64,000 nt of DNA, from NCBI GenBank assembly GCA_050084985.1, contig JBITNC010000001.1, positions 164,052,001-164,116,000 on the forward strand, written 5' to 3'. Origin of the DNA: Nageia nagi. Its lineage: Eukaryota > Pinophyta. Under the pieces are notes generated by a model that searched no databases, had not been told where the DNA came from, and saw nothing but the letters and a program-made list of their open reading frames with translations. Below are positions 21,054 to 34,462 of the stretch, piece after piece (position 1 is the stretch's first letter; every line of letters starts with the position of its first letter). The position numbers and the translations under genes were made by a program.

Positions 21054-23175
21054 ATGGGAGTATCCTTTTTACCCAAACACATTCTTGATGGTTCCAACTT
21101 TGATATTTGAAAATCTCGAATGAGATCTGATTTGTAGGCAAGAAAACTTTGGTAAACAGTAAATGAAAACCTTGTACCTCCTATAGATGAGAAGGAACTA
21201 GAGGCTTACAACATAAAGAATGAGTTGGCAACCTTCATGATCTTTCATGCAGTTTCAAATGATGTGCTCTTGATGATTTCCTCTTCAACCTTGGTAAAGG
21301 AAGCTTGGGATAAGCTTAAACAAATCTAGCTTGGTTCAAAATTTTCAAGAAGGTTTACCATTCTCCAAAAGTTCCTTCAATCTCATCAAGGGGAAGATGA
21401 AAATGTGACTATATACTTGAACAAAATCATTAACCTAAGGATCCAACTTATTACTTATGGGTGCAATTAGATCAATGATGAGTTCATGGTCTTCATCATT
21501 CTTCAAAGTTTAGAAACTTTGTGATGGTTATGGAAGTAAGACTTGATGATGATGAAGAAGTCTTCTTCCTTGAAAATCTTTCTAGGAACCTATTAAAGCA
21601 TGAGAAAACCCTTTACAATAAGGTGTTGATTTCTTCTCCTAAGGATAATAATATTACTCTTGGAGCAACCAAAACTCCTTTCAAGAAGAAGTTCAACTAA
21701 TAAAAGAAATATTATCCTTTTTTCTCCAAAAGGTTTACGAAAAAAGAAAATGGTTACAACAACATCAAGAACATTGGAAATAATGGCAACAATGGCAACA
21801 ACAAGAACAATAACAAGAACAACAAAAATAATGATAACAATAACCTCTTTAAGCAAAGAGATGGAAAAGCTAAAGCAAACAATCTTTATCCTAAGAAAAA
21901 ATTTGATGGTAATTGTAACTATTATGGAATCCAAGGTCATAAAGAAGTTGATTGCTATAAAAAGAAAAGAGAGGAAAAGAACAAAAGTAATGTAAAGAAC
22001 TAATCACCTATGTTTTGGAAAGTAGAAGATAGAAAACTTTCACAAGTATAGAAAATATGCAGTTATGATAGTTGATAACTCCACCCTTGAAGTATAAAGA
22101 ATTGGGAGTGTGTTGATTCATGGGAAGGTTCTTGATAATGTGCTCTATTTTCCTAAGCTTAGGATGAACCTTCTCTCCATGATCCAAGTTACTAAAAAAG
22201 GGTACATTTTTGAGTTCAACTCTCAATCTTGGTGCATTAAGAAAGGACTTGCCACTATGGTTAAAGGATCTATGAAAGATAACCTCTACATTACGGATCA
22301 AGTTCTATCAAAGATGTGTCTTGCTTCTAGTGTGTTCTAGATGTAATATTTGGCACCATCATTTAGGGCACCTTAACTGCAAAAGTATTCAAATCATAAA
22401 AGACCAAGAACTTATGGAAGGTTTTCCTTCAATTTCTCCTTCGATTGGTCTATGAAAGAAGTGCATTCTTGGTAAGATGCATAGACAAAAGTTTGAAAAA
22501 GATAAGGCAACAAGAACATCTCAACCTTTTCAACTTGTGCATTAGATTTGATGGGTCCATTTTAGACTAAGTCACTTAGAGGAGCATCTTACATATTGAC
22601 CTTCATTGATGAATTTAGTAGGATGACATTTGGGTATCTACTTGAGGACAAGGATCAAATCTTTGAGAGTTTTAAGGTTTTAAGGCCTTTATTGAGAATC
22701 AAAGTAACCTTAAAATCAAGATTTTGAGATTAGATCATGGGAGAGAATATAACAATAATGAGTTCAATGACTATTATGCTAAGTATAGAATTAAGAGATA
22801 ATTTACGATTCCTTACACTCCTCAATAGAATAGTGTTTCCAAAAGGAAAAATGAGATAATTATGAAGATGGCTACATGCATGTTGGGTAATCTTTTTAGT
22901 TTCTTATGAGATGAAGCTGTGTGCATTGCTATCTACAACTTGAATAGGTGTTCTACAAAAGTTATTCAAAGTAAAACTCCTTTTGAGGCATGGTTAAGAA
23001 GAAAACCTAACATTTCTCATCTTAGGATGTTTGGTTGTGAAGCATTCTCCTACAATGTTTCTGAGAAAAGGAAAAAGTTGGACAAAAGAGCTAAAAAATA
23101 TATTTTTATGGGTTATGATAGTCAACATAGAAGCTATAGGCTCTATTTTCCATCCTATAAAGTAGTGTTTATTTT
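21054..23175 (+). pseudogene. Copia A gag-integrase relic
   Basis: Starts at the family ATG ('MGVSFLPKHILDGSNF'). It continues piecewise through gag (near 21180-21600), an Asn/Lys-rich linker (21730-21990), a deleted zinc-knuckle/protease part, the GAG pre-integrase stretch (22110-22500) and integrase (22540-23165, ending 'EKRKKLDKRAKKYIFMGYDS'). It has many stops and frameshifts. The TAG at 22563-22565 in 'MGPF*TKSL' is shared with two other copies. The relic ends inside integrase, where another LTR has inserted at 23176. Reverse transcriptase and RNase H are absent. Confidence 0.8.
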
Positions 23176-23770
23176 TGTTAGAACTATAATGTTATTTAGG
23201 TCATTGTGTTATTAATATGCTTAGCATATTAATAATCACCTAAATTTGGTTATTAAGTGATAATGAGGTTTATGCATGGTGAGTGGAATAATATTCTCCA
23301 CCCAACTTAAAATAATATTGTTAGATGGAATAGTGTCTCCACTAACAATTAAATGTGATTTTTAAATTGTAACTTATGGTTAACTAACCAATTATGGTTA
23401 GGTTAGTTAACTACCGAAGGTTAGTTGTGAGTCTTATAAAAAGAGCTCATATTGTGAACATAGGTATGGGGATTAAGATGAGAAGTAGATAGAATTATAG
23501 TTGTTAGTATAGATCTTAGTAAGATTTTAAGCTTTCAAGCTATGCTTCATGCCCAGGAGAGTCATGGTTGAGATCCATATGAGTGTACATTGTTTGAGAG
23601 CATAGTGAAAAGGTGACCTAAAGTGGAGTACTCCATGTGATGGAGGAACCACTATACATATTGTGTTACTATATGAGAATTCTTCTTGAGTTCTTAGTTT
23701 AGAATGATTGATTGCTATATTAGATGAAGGTCTTACAAGTGTTCTTGGGTTATGGAATCCTTCAAGTCCA
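23176..23770 (+). repeat. LTR of a third copia family, interrupting element A
   Basis: About 595 bp from TGTTAGAACTATAATG to 'ttcaagtcca'. Marks: TATA ('ttataaaaag', about 23434), the GTGG...CCAC hairpin block (23622-23653), and TGATATCAGAGC (23776-23787) just downstream as a one-mismatch primer site. The architecture matches the other copia LTRs but the sequence is another family. I found no second copy in the window, so it is a 5' LTR of a truncated element or a solo LTR with some interior. Confidence 0.75.
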
Positions 23771-23787
23771 TTAAATGATATCAGAGC

Positions 23788-26570
23788 TTGCTTGTGGGAT
23801 CTCCTTCAAACTGCAACTTGGAAATTTGAGGTAACTCACCTCAAATTAAGGTATATATATACTTTTATCTTATTTCACGTTTCATGTGAAACTTAAATAT
23901 TTAGTTCATTTCAATTACTAATTGTGAAGTTGAATTGAGATATTTCTACTAAAATGTTGAATTTTAAGGTTATTGAGCTCAACTTTAGATGTAAAATTAT
24001 TACCTTCATTACATGTTAGTAGAGTATTTTAAATATTCAATTTAACCTCCTTCTTAAGCTTATGCATTAGATCAATTTTTTTAATCTAGTTACAATCTCT
24101 AATGCTTGAGATTTATAATGATCATTGCTAACAATTTTTAGTTAAATCTATTTTTAGATTTCTCAAACTATGTTAAAAATTTTATAATTGCATTTTTTTA
24201 ACAAAATGAGAATATATATCTATATTATAGTCAGTATTAGATTTGGCAATGAGCATGTTCAAAGCCTTGGAAGATAGATCCTTAATGTAACTGTGCCAAA
24301 TTGGTAATTACAACTATCATTGATCGAGGAGCTTTTGCCCCAATCTATAGTTTTTTGTTTGAATGTTCAACAGATCCAAGTTTTTTTCTTTTCTTTTGAA
24401 ATGATGATATCCCATGTGGGAAACATTAAAGAAGTGATTTCAGAAGTATGGATTCATAATAGTGGTGATGAAATCTAGCAATAGGGGCATTGGATCTAGT
24501 GAAGGACTGGACTTTGTTGTTGCATTGCATTCGAAGTTGAAGATTTGAGTTTTTAACTTATCTTCCCTTTCTACCACTATGGAACATGACTTCCTCACTT
24601 CTACCCAACAAAGTCAATCTTTTCCCATCACACCATAGTAGAGTGCATAGTTCAACATGAATCTTGCTCCACACAAATTATGTGCTTTCAAATACTAATT
24701 TGGGTAATCAAATTAACTCAATAGATGGTGTAGAAAGAATGGATTTGAAAGAGATCAAAGAGTGACCTGAACATTGAAATTTCTAGTAGCCAAAAACTAA
24801 CATTTGAATAAAATCAAAATACAATTAGAAACAGCATCACCCAAGCTGGTCAACCTCACTGTCATTACCCCTATGACATTGGTTTACCTTCAGAGGCATA
24901 GTATGCAATCTTAGAAATTGGATTTCAATGTGAAACTATAGATCATGAGATTGAATCTTGCTGAGGCATTTTGGCACTACAACATCTCTCTCTTATGACT
25001 ACCATCACTAACTGCAACCTATCTCTCCCAATGACATCTCTTCATTTGCTTTCATGCCTCTATAGTTTTATTCACGTGTTGCAGCTAGCACATTTCAATG
25101 GGTGCATGATGGAATGAAAGGATACCAAGGTTTTTATCATTTTTGTTCTCTTTAGTTAAACTCTTCATGTTTTATTCATTCTAAATTCTAGGACATGCAT
25201 GACTTGCCCATGTTATTTTAATACATGGCTTGCCTGTGCTGGTTTTTGGTATAATGATGACCAACACTACCACATTTGATTCACCACTATCTATATATTC
25301 TCATGGTGGTTGTCCACCTTTGACTTTATTAGTATGGGTGGCTCTTATTTTTCCTCTTTCTTGCTAGTTCTACTCTTTATTATAGTGGGGGAATATTTTT
25401 TTACAACCAAGTGGCATCTATTTTCAATAAGGGACAACTTAGTTTTTCCAATGCGTCTTTAATTGATATGATGCCATATCATTTTTTACCTTATCCCACA
25501 TTACCACTTGACCAGATCACATTTTTTTTAATGTGCCTTAACTATAGTTATTAAATTAGATGTTATCGACACTTATTTCCTTGTCCTTCTTAATTTGGCT
25601 TGATAAAAGTTTTTTCACAATTACTATACCCTTTGGTGGTATGGATGATGATGGGTGTTACTCCTAGTCTTTTATTTTTTTTAATGCACATTTCTTAATT
25701 TACATTAAGCTAAAATTGGGGCTTTAAAGGTATCATACAAATAAGAACCATCGTGTATTTTTTTTAAGCTACCCCTTGGAACCCCGTAAGGGGAGTAAAA
25801 CTCAATTGTTGGAAGGCATCCAACATGCTTACATATTGTGCACCTATTATTTGGCATGCTCAAGTTTAATCTTTCATATATGAGATTAAGTTTTTTTTTC
25901 AACCTTATTAATGCACTCTTGTGGGACCCCTTAACCCATGCATTTTTTTAAAAGTGTGAGGTATGTCCCACTTCATGTTAGTTTTATCCCACATATGTTG
26001 TGCTATGGTGTTTCAACCCCTTTACATTCAACCTTGTTTCATTCTACAAGCACGAGGGTTAGTTCACCAGGTAATCTCTCATTACTACGCACCTTTATTG
26101 GGTGATCATACTCTCATTTTTTGCATATGAATCAAGTTTTTTTTACTCCTATAACTCTTTTAATGCATTTTTTTTCTTATATCCTTTATTACGACCAAGA
26201 AAAAGAGGGAGGGTGCATTAAATATTATATTAAAAGTATTAAATCTAATATTAAAAATGTGTATACTTAAACATTAAGTATTTTGTACAATAATCCTTGG
26301 TTGACTAATCTTTGCTTATAAAATTTAGCACTAACTATGAATTCATAGATTACACTTATACAAATAAGCACTTTCTATATTGCATTATTATGTTTTATGT
26401 GCATCATTGTTTAAGATGTCCTTAAATTGAAATTATTGTATTTGAGGCTTTTTTGCTTATCTTGAGAATTTGGCAATTTATCCAATAAATAATTTGGCAT
26501 AAGATAGAAGCAAAAAATAATATTTATTAATTCTACAAAGTTCCACTCACATGCCCAAGTGGATAGCCAA
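23788..26570. other. No recognisable gene
   Basis: AT-rich, with pyrimidine-rich plus-strand stretches from 25000 to 26200 and repeated 'aatgcatttttt' words. It may be the interior of the element whose LTR ends at 23770, but no coding motif was recognised. Confidence 0.4.
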
Positions 26571-26571
26571 A

Positions 26572-27822
26572 CTAAGTAGAATCATCGATATGATCAAGAG
26601 AGTTGGAGTTAGAACTTTCAAGATCTATGATAGGCAAACTGGGTATATTGAATAAAGTAGCACAAGTGATCAGGGACAAATGACACCTAATATCAAAAAA
26701 TTGGTAGTATACCCATTGATCCCCTTCTTGAGTTAGTTGTGAAACATAAGTGGACTTCCAATGAATATCATGTCGCCATACTATAAATTCAATGATATAG
26801 GGGTGATAGTACTCATGAGGATGCAGCATGGTAGAACATGCATAGTGCAAAAAATGGTAGACAAAAGATATCCAAAAATAGTAAAGGATGATCTTCCATG
26901 TATGATTTGAATGATATATAAGTGTGATTATGATCATAACTACTTTACATCCTCCAAATGATGGATAAAGTAGATGGCCCATTGAAGGAGAATTCGATGA
27001 CCCTGTATGCGAACTAGGTTTTATTATAAAGTAGTCTACAATGCAATGCAAGCACATTGTATGAATTGACTTTGAATACATAGATAAAGAACTTCTTGGA
27101 TAATATCAACATGAAGAGCTTGAAAAATGATCATATCCATGATGAATGATAAGTGAGTCAGATCTCTCTTAGGGTTTCATACGTAAGTGAACATGATGGT
27201 GATCAAATAGAATAAAATGAACTTATAAAATTACAAACTAGCTAGATCATTAATCATAAATGAGAACATCAAAATAGATCAACCATGAAAGCATAATAAC
27301 CAATGTGATCATGTACTTTACTTTATTAAAATGCTAGAAAAGATTCCCATTGATAAGCTCAAGTGGGTGGCACTTACAACATGATTAATACTAGTCTAAT
27401 GAATGGTCACCAGAATCAGAAGAATTAGCATCATCTTCAAATATGCTAGAATCAGATGTGTCTAATCCTAAAAGATATTAATGTGAAAGAGGTGGAAAGT
27501 GATAAAAAAGAAACGAAAATTGATAACATAAAATATGATGTCCACCTCACCAAGCAACGTGAAAAGAGTACATGGATGACCACTATAGCTTATGCTAACG
27601 AACTACCCATGCAATAGTGAGTGGTTTGAAATACTTCTATGGATGTAGGGAAGGCAGTCTAATGTAGCATATGAATTGTAAAAGATAGTGATTGAATGAG
27701 GTATAAACCATTATACACCATGTCCAATTAGGCCAATTGAGCAAATTAAATAATAGGTGAACATGATCATCAAGATTGAGATGAAAAATCATGCAAATAC
27801 CATAATAATTATTTAGGTACAA
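26572..27822 (-). other. Possible decayed coding stretch, family unknown
   Basis: Two minus-strand open stretches (27637-27822 and 26572-27081, 169 codons) lie in order. The longer one is rich in His, Tyr and Ile and includes 'QEGDQWVYYQFFDIRCHLSL'. I recognise no domain. The length of the second is above what this composition usually gives by chance, so an old retroelement protein is possible. Function unknown. Confidence 0.25.
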
Positions 27823-28249
27823 TTGAATAAATACTAGTTGTTATTACAATAAAACTTCAAAGGTGGTCAAAGCATGATTTTCTAAAGCTACATGAATGCT
27901 ACGATGCACTATGTTATCTTAGAGATCACTTGGTAGGGCATAAAACTAAGAAACATCTATGAAGGATAACTAAAATAAAATATTTTAGCTCAAATCATAA
28001 ATGCAAAGCGTCAAATGAAAAGTGAGGATCATTTATGGCTATTTATAACGCAAATGATTTGATATAATCAAATTATAATAATTATGACAATTGGAGATAA
28101 GGATTAATTTGACAACAAATCTATAGAGATAAAATATCTTACCTACCACTCATTTAATTGATTAATGTCATACACATCATGTCATATCAGGATTACAATA
28201 ATGATAGTACTACTAAGTCACATGATGACTAAGTAATAGTGGTATCACT

Positions 28250-28567
28250 ATGCTATTTTTCTTTCTCATCTCAACTATTAAATTGGATAGTTTAATCATA
28301 AGCAATAGGTTGATCATCATGATTCCCATAGAGAATTTTGTCACACACATGGGAAGTCCTTCCCTAAATTTTGACAAGGAAATAAACATATGGGTAGACT
28401 TAGAGAATGCCTACCTTCACCACCAACTGATTGCAATAAAGGTTGAGATGGAGATAATGACTCATCATTATGATATGCTACAAAAAGAAAAAGCTATATG
28501 CTTACAGTATTACCATGAACTCTTAGCTAAGAAAAATAAACTACTAGCTAAACAAAATATGTGGTAA
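28250..28567 (+). other. Short open stretch with heptad-like C-terminus, unknown
   Basis: 105 codons ending in a charged stretch ('HHYDMLQKEKAICLQYYHEL') that could form a coiled coil. No family recognised and no upstream signals. It may be a chance frame or a relic of a retroelement protein. Confidence 0.2.
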
Positions 28568-28829
28568 TTACAAACAAAAGAGAATGAGATACAAATTAGG
28601 CATGATGCAAGCAATAGCTACTATGGAATGTGAGGATTAAAAGAAAAGTGAAAGAAAAGGGCCTCCCTATATAAGGATATCCTTTGACACTTTAGTATTC
28701 ACATTCCAAAGGAAATAGCATTTAAACCTTCTATGGGTCTTGTAAAAGCTGGACCATAATCTCAATCATAGCAATCAAATGCTCTAATATGGAATGGACT
28801 TTCCTACACAAAACCCATGCATTCTTTAT

Positions 28830-29012
28830 CCCTCCAAGGGGAGTATTGGTTGAATTCTTATTGAATTATTTATTCACTATTATAATATATATGCAAATTT
28901 TATTGATGATTCATATTCAAAACCCAAGCCTTTTTTTTTTGCATTCTTGTTGACTGGTTGACTATAAGTATTAGCTTGGCATCTTTATGATGACTTACAT
29001 GCATCTAACCAT
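28830..29012 (+). mobile_element. Fragment of copia 3' noncoding region (plus strand)
   Basis: 'ccaaggggagt' near 28838 resembles the purine tract at 57512. 28955-29003 ('ggttgactata...gcttggcatctttatgatgactta') matches 57910-57952 of the young copia copy, which lies between its hairpin array and its 3' LTR. The match stops at 'atgcatctaac', where minus-strand integrase begins. Confidence 0.6.
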
Positions 29013-30916
29013 CTCCATAATTATTCTATTTTTTATTTCAACAACATCATTCTGTTGAGGAGTGTATGGAATTGTAAACTACTTCTTGATTTCATACTTA
29101 GCAGAATATTCATTGAACTCATTGCTTTTATATTCTCCCTCATTTTCTAATCTTAACATTTTGATTTTAAGGTTGGTTTGATTCTCAATAAATGCCTTAA
29201 AAACCTTAAAACTCTTAAAGGTTTGATCTTTATGCTCAAGTATATACCCAAAGGTCATCATATTAAAGTCATTGATGAAGGTCAAGATATAAGATGCTTC
29301 TCCAAGTGACTTAGTCTAAAATAGAAACATCAAATTTGAATGCACAAGTTGAAAAGGTTGAGATGCTCTTGTTTCCTTATCTTTTTCAAACTTTTATCTA
29401 TGCATCTTACCAAGAATTCACTTCTTGCATAGACCAACTGAAGGAGAAATTAAAGAAAAATGTTCTACAAGTTCTTGGTCTTTCATGACTTGAATACTCT
29501 TATGGTTAAGGTGCCCTAAATGATGGTGCTAAATATTTCCTTTAAAACACATATTAGAAGCAAGACACATCTTTGATGGAACTTGATCCATAATGTAGAG
29601 GTTATTTTTTATAGATCTTTTAACCAAAGTGGTAAGTCTTTTCTTAATACACCAAGATTGAGAGTCAAACTCAAAAGAATATTCTTTCCTAGCAACTTGG
29701 ATCACAGAGAGAAGGTTCATCCTTAACTTAGGAATATAGAGAATATTTTCAAGAACCTTTCCATGAATTAGCACACTCCTAATTCCTTAAACTTCAAGGG
29801 TAGAGTTATCTCCTATCACAATGGCATCCTTTTTATACTTATGAAAGTTCTCAATTTTTTTTTCAAAGCATAGGTGATTAGTGCAACCAAAGTTAACAAT
29901 CCATTCAGATAAAAAAGAGCGAGACATGGAGTAGAGCACCGTAGCAAAACTAGCATGAATATTTTTCTTTCCTTTGTAATTCTTTACATTTCTATTACCT
30001 TTATTCTTTTCCTCTCTTTTTTTTTGTAGCAATCAATTTCTTTATGACCTTGAATACCATAATATTTACAATTACCATCAAACTTTTTGTTAGGATAAGG
30101 AGTGTTTGCTTTACCTTTTCTATCTCTTTACACTAAAATGATTATTGTTGCCACTGTTTCTGCTACTATGGTTTGTCTCTATTATTTCTAACTACTATTG
30201 TAGCCACTACCTCTTTTCTCAAACCTTTTGGAGGAAGAAGGATAAGATTTTCTTTGATGGTTAAACTTTTTCTTGAAAGGAGTTTTGGTTTCTTCAAGAG
30301 CAATGTTATTATCTTTGAGAGAAAAACTTAACACATTATTGTTAAGGGTTTCCTCATGCTTCAATAGGTGCTTTAAAATATTTTCAAGGGAGAAGACTTA
30401 TTTTTCATCATCAAGCCTTGTTTCCATAACTGTCATAAAGTTTTTAAATTTTGAAGAGAGGCTTTGAAGAATGATGAAGATTATAAACTCATCATTGATC
30501 CAATTGCATCTATAAACGACAAGGTGGGTACTTAGGTCAATGATTTTATTTAAGTAGATAGCCATATTTTTATCTTCCCCTTGATGAGATTGAAGTAACT
30601 TTTGGATAATGGTATATCTTCTTGAAAAATTTGAACCAAGGTATATTTGTTTAAGCTTATCCCATGCTTCCTTTGCTGAGGTTGAAGAAAAAATCATTAA
30701 GAGCACATCATTTGAAATTGCATGATAAATCATGGAGGTTGCCAACTCATTCATTGTCTTGTAAGCCTCTAGTGCCTTCTCATCTATAAGAGGTACAAGG
30801 TTCTTATTCACTATTTGTCAAAGCTTCTTTGTCTGCAATTCAGCTCTCATCTGTAGTTTCCAAATCCCATAGTTGGAACCATCAAGAATGTGTTTGATTA
30901 AAAAGGATTCCCCCAT
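29013..30916 (-). pseudogene. Copia B gag-integrase relic
   Basis: Gag ('KHILDGSN', 'NELATSMIYHAISNDVLLMI') runs from 30916 to about 30240. The longest intact piece is 137 codons (30811-30398). Protease remnant: 'WIVNFGCTNHLC' near 29905, where the catalytic DSG is changed to NFG. GAG pre-integrase follows with 'NILYIPKLRMNLLSVIQVAR'. Integrase includes 'LTFINDFNMMTFGYILEHKD' and 'FTIPYTPQQN'. In-frame TAG at 29318-29316 occupies the same codon as in the two other copies. Coding is lost through stops and frameshifts. Confidence 0.82.
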
Positions 30917-33900
30917 TTGCTACACAATAATGTGAAATAATAAGTATGTGGTTTTAATAAATAACATTAAATGTTAAGTTTTAACCAAGTAAATAATACA
31001 TGTTACTAAAGACATGCTTGATTTATTTCACAAGTGCAAATATTTTACAATTCAAATAATAACCTATGTACCCAAATACATTTCTAATCTCAAGAATTGT
31101 AGATGTAGAGTGACATTATTGAGGCTTATTTTCTTATCTAAAATTAAGCCTTCACCTAGATGCCCACACAAGAGAAGCCTAGGTCCTACCAATCCTCAAC
31201 TAGTTCCCCTTGGAAAGCAATATACTCTCATAAGGAGAAGTACTAGCTATTTTCTAAGGTTCTAAAATTTATTGGATTGACCAATTTATTAATCTTGATT
31301 AGGTTTCAATTTATCCTCCTAGGTTGTCAGGATAATCTCTGAATAAATGTGCGGATATGTGGTATCACCACACACATACTTGTCCACCTAATAGAGTTAT
31401 GTCCAAACCAATAGAGGACTTAATGGCAATTAATAAGTACAAACTTTTCACCACTTGGATCATCGAATTTAAAGGCTCTAATCTACCTATCCTCACCTCA
31501 TGGCTCCTCAAAAAAGTCATATTGCAAAATGTACATGCGCATGTGTTCATTTTAAGGGGTTTCTCATTTCAATGTTTGCATTTTGTTTGCATAAGCAAAT
31601 AAATCAAAATGCAAAATATGAAATAAAAGAGCATAAGTAAAATATCATTTATTCAATAATTTGAAACCTAAGTGTCTAATGGGTTTTGTTTACCAACCCC
31701 TAAAATACATCTTTACATTAATCTTAATTTGCATAAGTTAATTTTGCAAAAAAAATGAGAAATACTTAAGCATAAGCATGTATTAATACCAAAATTTTTC
31801 ATAAGTTATCTTTGCATGAAGGATAAATACTCAACATGCATCTTTTAACTTAAGGAATTAAGTCCTAGGCATGCAACATTAACTTAAAAATTAACTTAAA
31901 ATTTTTAAGTAATAAGCATAAGTACTAATCTTAAGCATGCATGATTTAAAAGTTAACTACTAAGCATGTACCATTAACTTAAAATTTTTAAGTAATAAGC
32001 ATACGTACTAATATTAAGCATGCATCATTTAAAAGTTAAGTAAAAATAAGACATGCACTTTTTAACTTAAAAAATAAGTAGAAAGCATGCATCATTTTAC
32101 TTAAAACTTAAGTACTAAGCATTTTAAGCCCTAATAATTAAGTAGGCATCATGTTTTAAACTTCAAGTAATAAAAATTAAAAAAAAAATCATACAAATTA
32201 CAAATTCCCCCTTTTTACTTAAAGTTGATCTTGAGGAAAAAAAAATTGTATGCTTAGTAACTTGAGAAATGCCAAGTTTATACCTTAAACATTTTGCCTA
32301 AAAAAAATTGCCATACTTACCAATGCAGATTTTCCTCCATTTTTCCTTAACAAAATATCTAAAAAAAATTGCTTTTAAGCAACTAGACAAGTAATGATCC
32401 TCTATTTCTCAAGTAATGATTTATTGACTAAAGCATTGAATGATGAAAAGAAGATTACTTATCTACTTGTAAGATATTTAAAGCTTAGAGTTTTCCCTTA
32501 CTTCACTCTAAGTTAGAAAAAAATTATGACATCCATTTAAAGGAGAAGAATACATACGAACATCCATATATCTTTTACTTAGAGGGATAAGGCATTAATG
32601 GATATTTTTAAAAAATGAGTGTTCCAAAAGGAAAGTTAAAGGTTAAAAAAAATAACCCCCCCTTTTTTATTAGAGAAGCTGTTGGGGTCTGACATGTATT
32701 AATGGCCTTTAATACGTAAGAATTCCACAAGAACAATACAAAAAAAAGAAGGCCACAAGGAGAAGCATGAAGAGGTGTGATAGTATGGTGGAGCTAGAGA
32801 TGGTCTAGGAAGATGGGAGATAGGGGTCACAAAGGTATACTTAAAACATTAGAACATAGGTCTCAACTACGAGTGGAGAGAGGAGGAGAGAATGGAAGGG
32901 AGGAGCTAGCAAGTGTAGGGGAGGTCATCCTTCATCATGCCATAACAAACTCTAGTGTAATAATTTTTTTAATGTTGAGATTGTCAATTCCTTAGAAAAT
33001 AAAATTTTTATGGGCTACTATGGTAGGCAGGATTCATTGGAGGGCTACTATGATCTATGCGATGAGAGAAGGGAGGGGTTACAGGGGTTTGATGTCATTC
33101 GACCTCCCTAGGTTTCATTTTCCTACAATGTTTTTAAATGATGAAGTGTTTTACCTTTATGAGTTCAATATCTCTTCTTCTTATACATGTATATGTGTTC
33201 GATTTTGCTATAAATATGAGCACACAGGAGGTGAAGAGGGTCTATGTTATACCATGAAAGGGGAGTGGGAGCATCTGGCTAGTTAAAAACTCAAAAATGC
33301 ACCTGACAAGCTATCACCATGGCCTACAAAAATTGTTGCCTAACATTTTTGTGAGAGTTGGGAAGCGCAGTCCAAGTAGAGATCTCAGGAGGGAGATGGT
33401 CAAGGTCTTGGCCACTCAAGAGATTGGATAGGTTTTGGACTTACCAAAAAAATGCCCTCGTATTAAAATTTCAAAAATAAACTCCCCTTTTTAGTTGATG
33501 TAAAAACAAATTCTTTTAAAAAAAGCTCTAGTATTTAAAAAAAATAGATTTAATTTTGAACAATTATTTTTACATTGTAAACAAATATTCTTACAAAAAA
33601 AAATCATTGTAAAAATATATTTACAAAAGTGCAAAAAAAATTGTAATTTTTGTATACAATCATTCTAATTATAGAATAAGTTGCAAATGAAATCAAATTT
33701 AGTCAAACTAAAAAAAATCATATCAATATATTGTTTTTACATCAAAGAGAATTGTAACATTAACTATTTTTGAAAAAAAAGGTGTAACAACAATATATTT
33801 GTAATCACATTTTCCTCACAAATATTAACAATGTTAGTAACTTATTTAAAAAAATGAATTTGAAGAAGGATGGAAATTATACCTTCAAGTGTCTTACTAA

Positions 33901-33979
33901 TGAAGAATAAGATTAGGACCTCCAAGTTGAAGAAAGGTTGAATAACCTCCAAAAATTGGTATCAAAGTTTATACCAATT
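30917..33979 (-). other. Copia B leader with diverged cassette
   Basis: 30917-32215 is colinear, inverted, with 52610-53613 and with 13870-14716, including the block near 31290-31390 and a dense set of GCATGC words (31790-32110). 32216-33979 is extra sequence in the position of the GC-rich cassette. 'tgccctcgtattaaaatttc' near 33450 corresponds to 'tgcccccgcgttttaaaaat' at 992. Primer-like sequence next to the LTR is partly mutated. The plus-strand open stretches at 32813 and 33020 have no recognisable domain. Confidence 0.65.
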
Positions 33980-34462
33980 TGAAGGAACTAACACTAACAA
34001 GATAATTCCTAATCAACCAAGATCACATGAAAGCTCACAATTACATCTAACAAACTCACAAAGCAATCTCATAACATAATATGTAAGTGGTTCCTCCAAC
34101 TAGAAGTACATCCATTAACTATATCTTTACTTCAATCACAAATACAATTCTCTTAATCTCAACTCCTACAATTCTATACTATACAATAACTTTACTCCAC
34201 AATTGGTGTGTCATCACAAAGAGGGAGCCTTCTATTTATAGGTCAAAATCCCTCTTTGGATCAACCTTTTATCCAATATACAAAAGCATGACATGCGCAT
34301 CCTTTTACCCAAGGGGCATGCTCATAACATGGAGTGTAGGACAAGTTACATTATCATATTCACTTAAATACTTAAGGTATCAAATGATACCCTTAAGTAT
34401 TAGTGAACTTACATAGAAGATTTAATACAAACCTTTACAATAATATATTATAAATTCCAGCA
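33980..34462 (-). repeat. 5' LTR of copia element B
   Basis: About 483 bp. On the minus strand it starts TGCTGGAATTTATAAT and ends near 'AGTTCCTTCA'. It shares TATA (plus strand 'ctatttatag', about 34232) and the GTGG...CCAC block (about 34087-34117) with the other LTRs. Closest by eye to the LTR at 13364. Confidence 0.8.

Larger units (their letters stand above)
13364..23175 (+). mobile_element. Ty1/copia element A, split by a nested LTR element
   Basis: It consists of an LTR (13364-13856) and a leader that stops at 14716 and resumes at 20762. A gag-to-integrase relic follows (21054-23175), which stops abruptly at another LTR (23176). The leader at 14390-14716 plus 20762-20830 is colinear with 53085-53460 of the copy at 49934, which proves that 14717-20761 is an insertion. 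Unlike that copy, A has no GC-rich cassette: its leader passes almost at once from the primer region to the part matching 52610 onward. Reverse transcriptase, RNase H and the 3' LTR are missing. Confidence 0.85.
29013..34462 (-). mobile_element. Ty1/copia element B, 5' LTR to integrase (minus strand)
   Basis: Minus-strand order: LTR (34462-33980), leader (33979-30917) with a diverged cassette, gag from ATG at 30916, zinc-knuckle remnant, protease remnant, GAG pre-integrase (29774-29529) and integrase (29340-29013). It then stops at a head-to-head junction with a plus-strand fragment. Reverse transcriptase, RNase H and the 3' LTR are missing. The leader and coding parts are colinear with elements A and 49934. 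Confidence 0.85.

Noticed and set aside
21660-21995. 111-codon Thr/Met-rich frame and its minus-strand counterpart
   Set aside because: Out-of-frame reading of the Asn/Lys-rich gag linker of copia A (AACAACAAC-type repeats).
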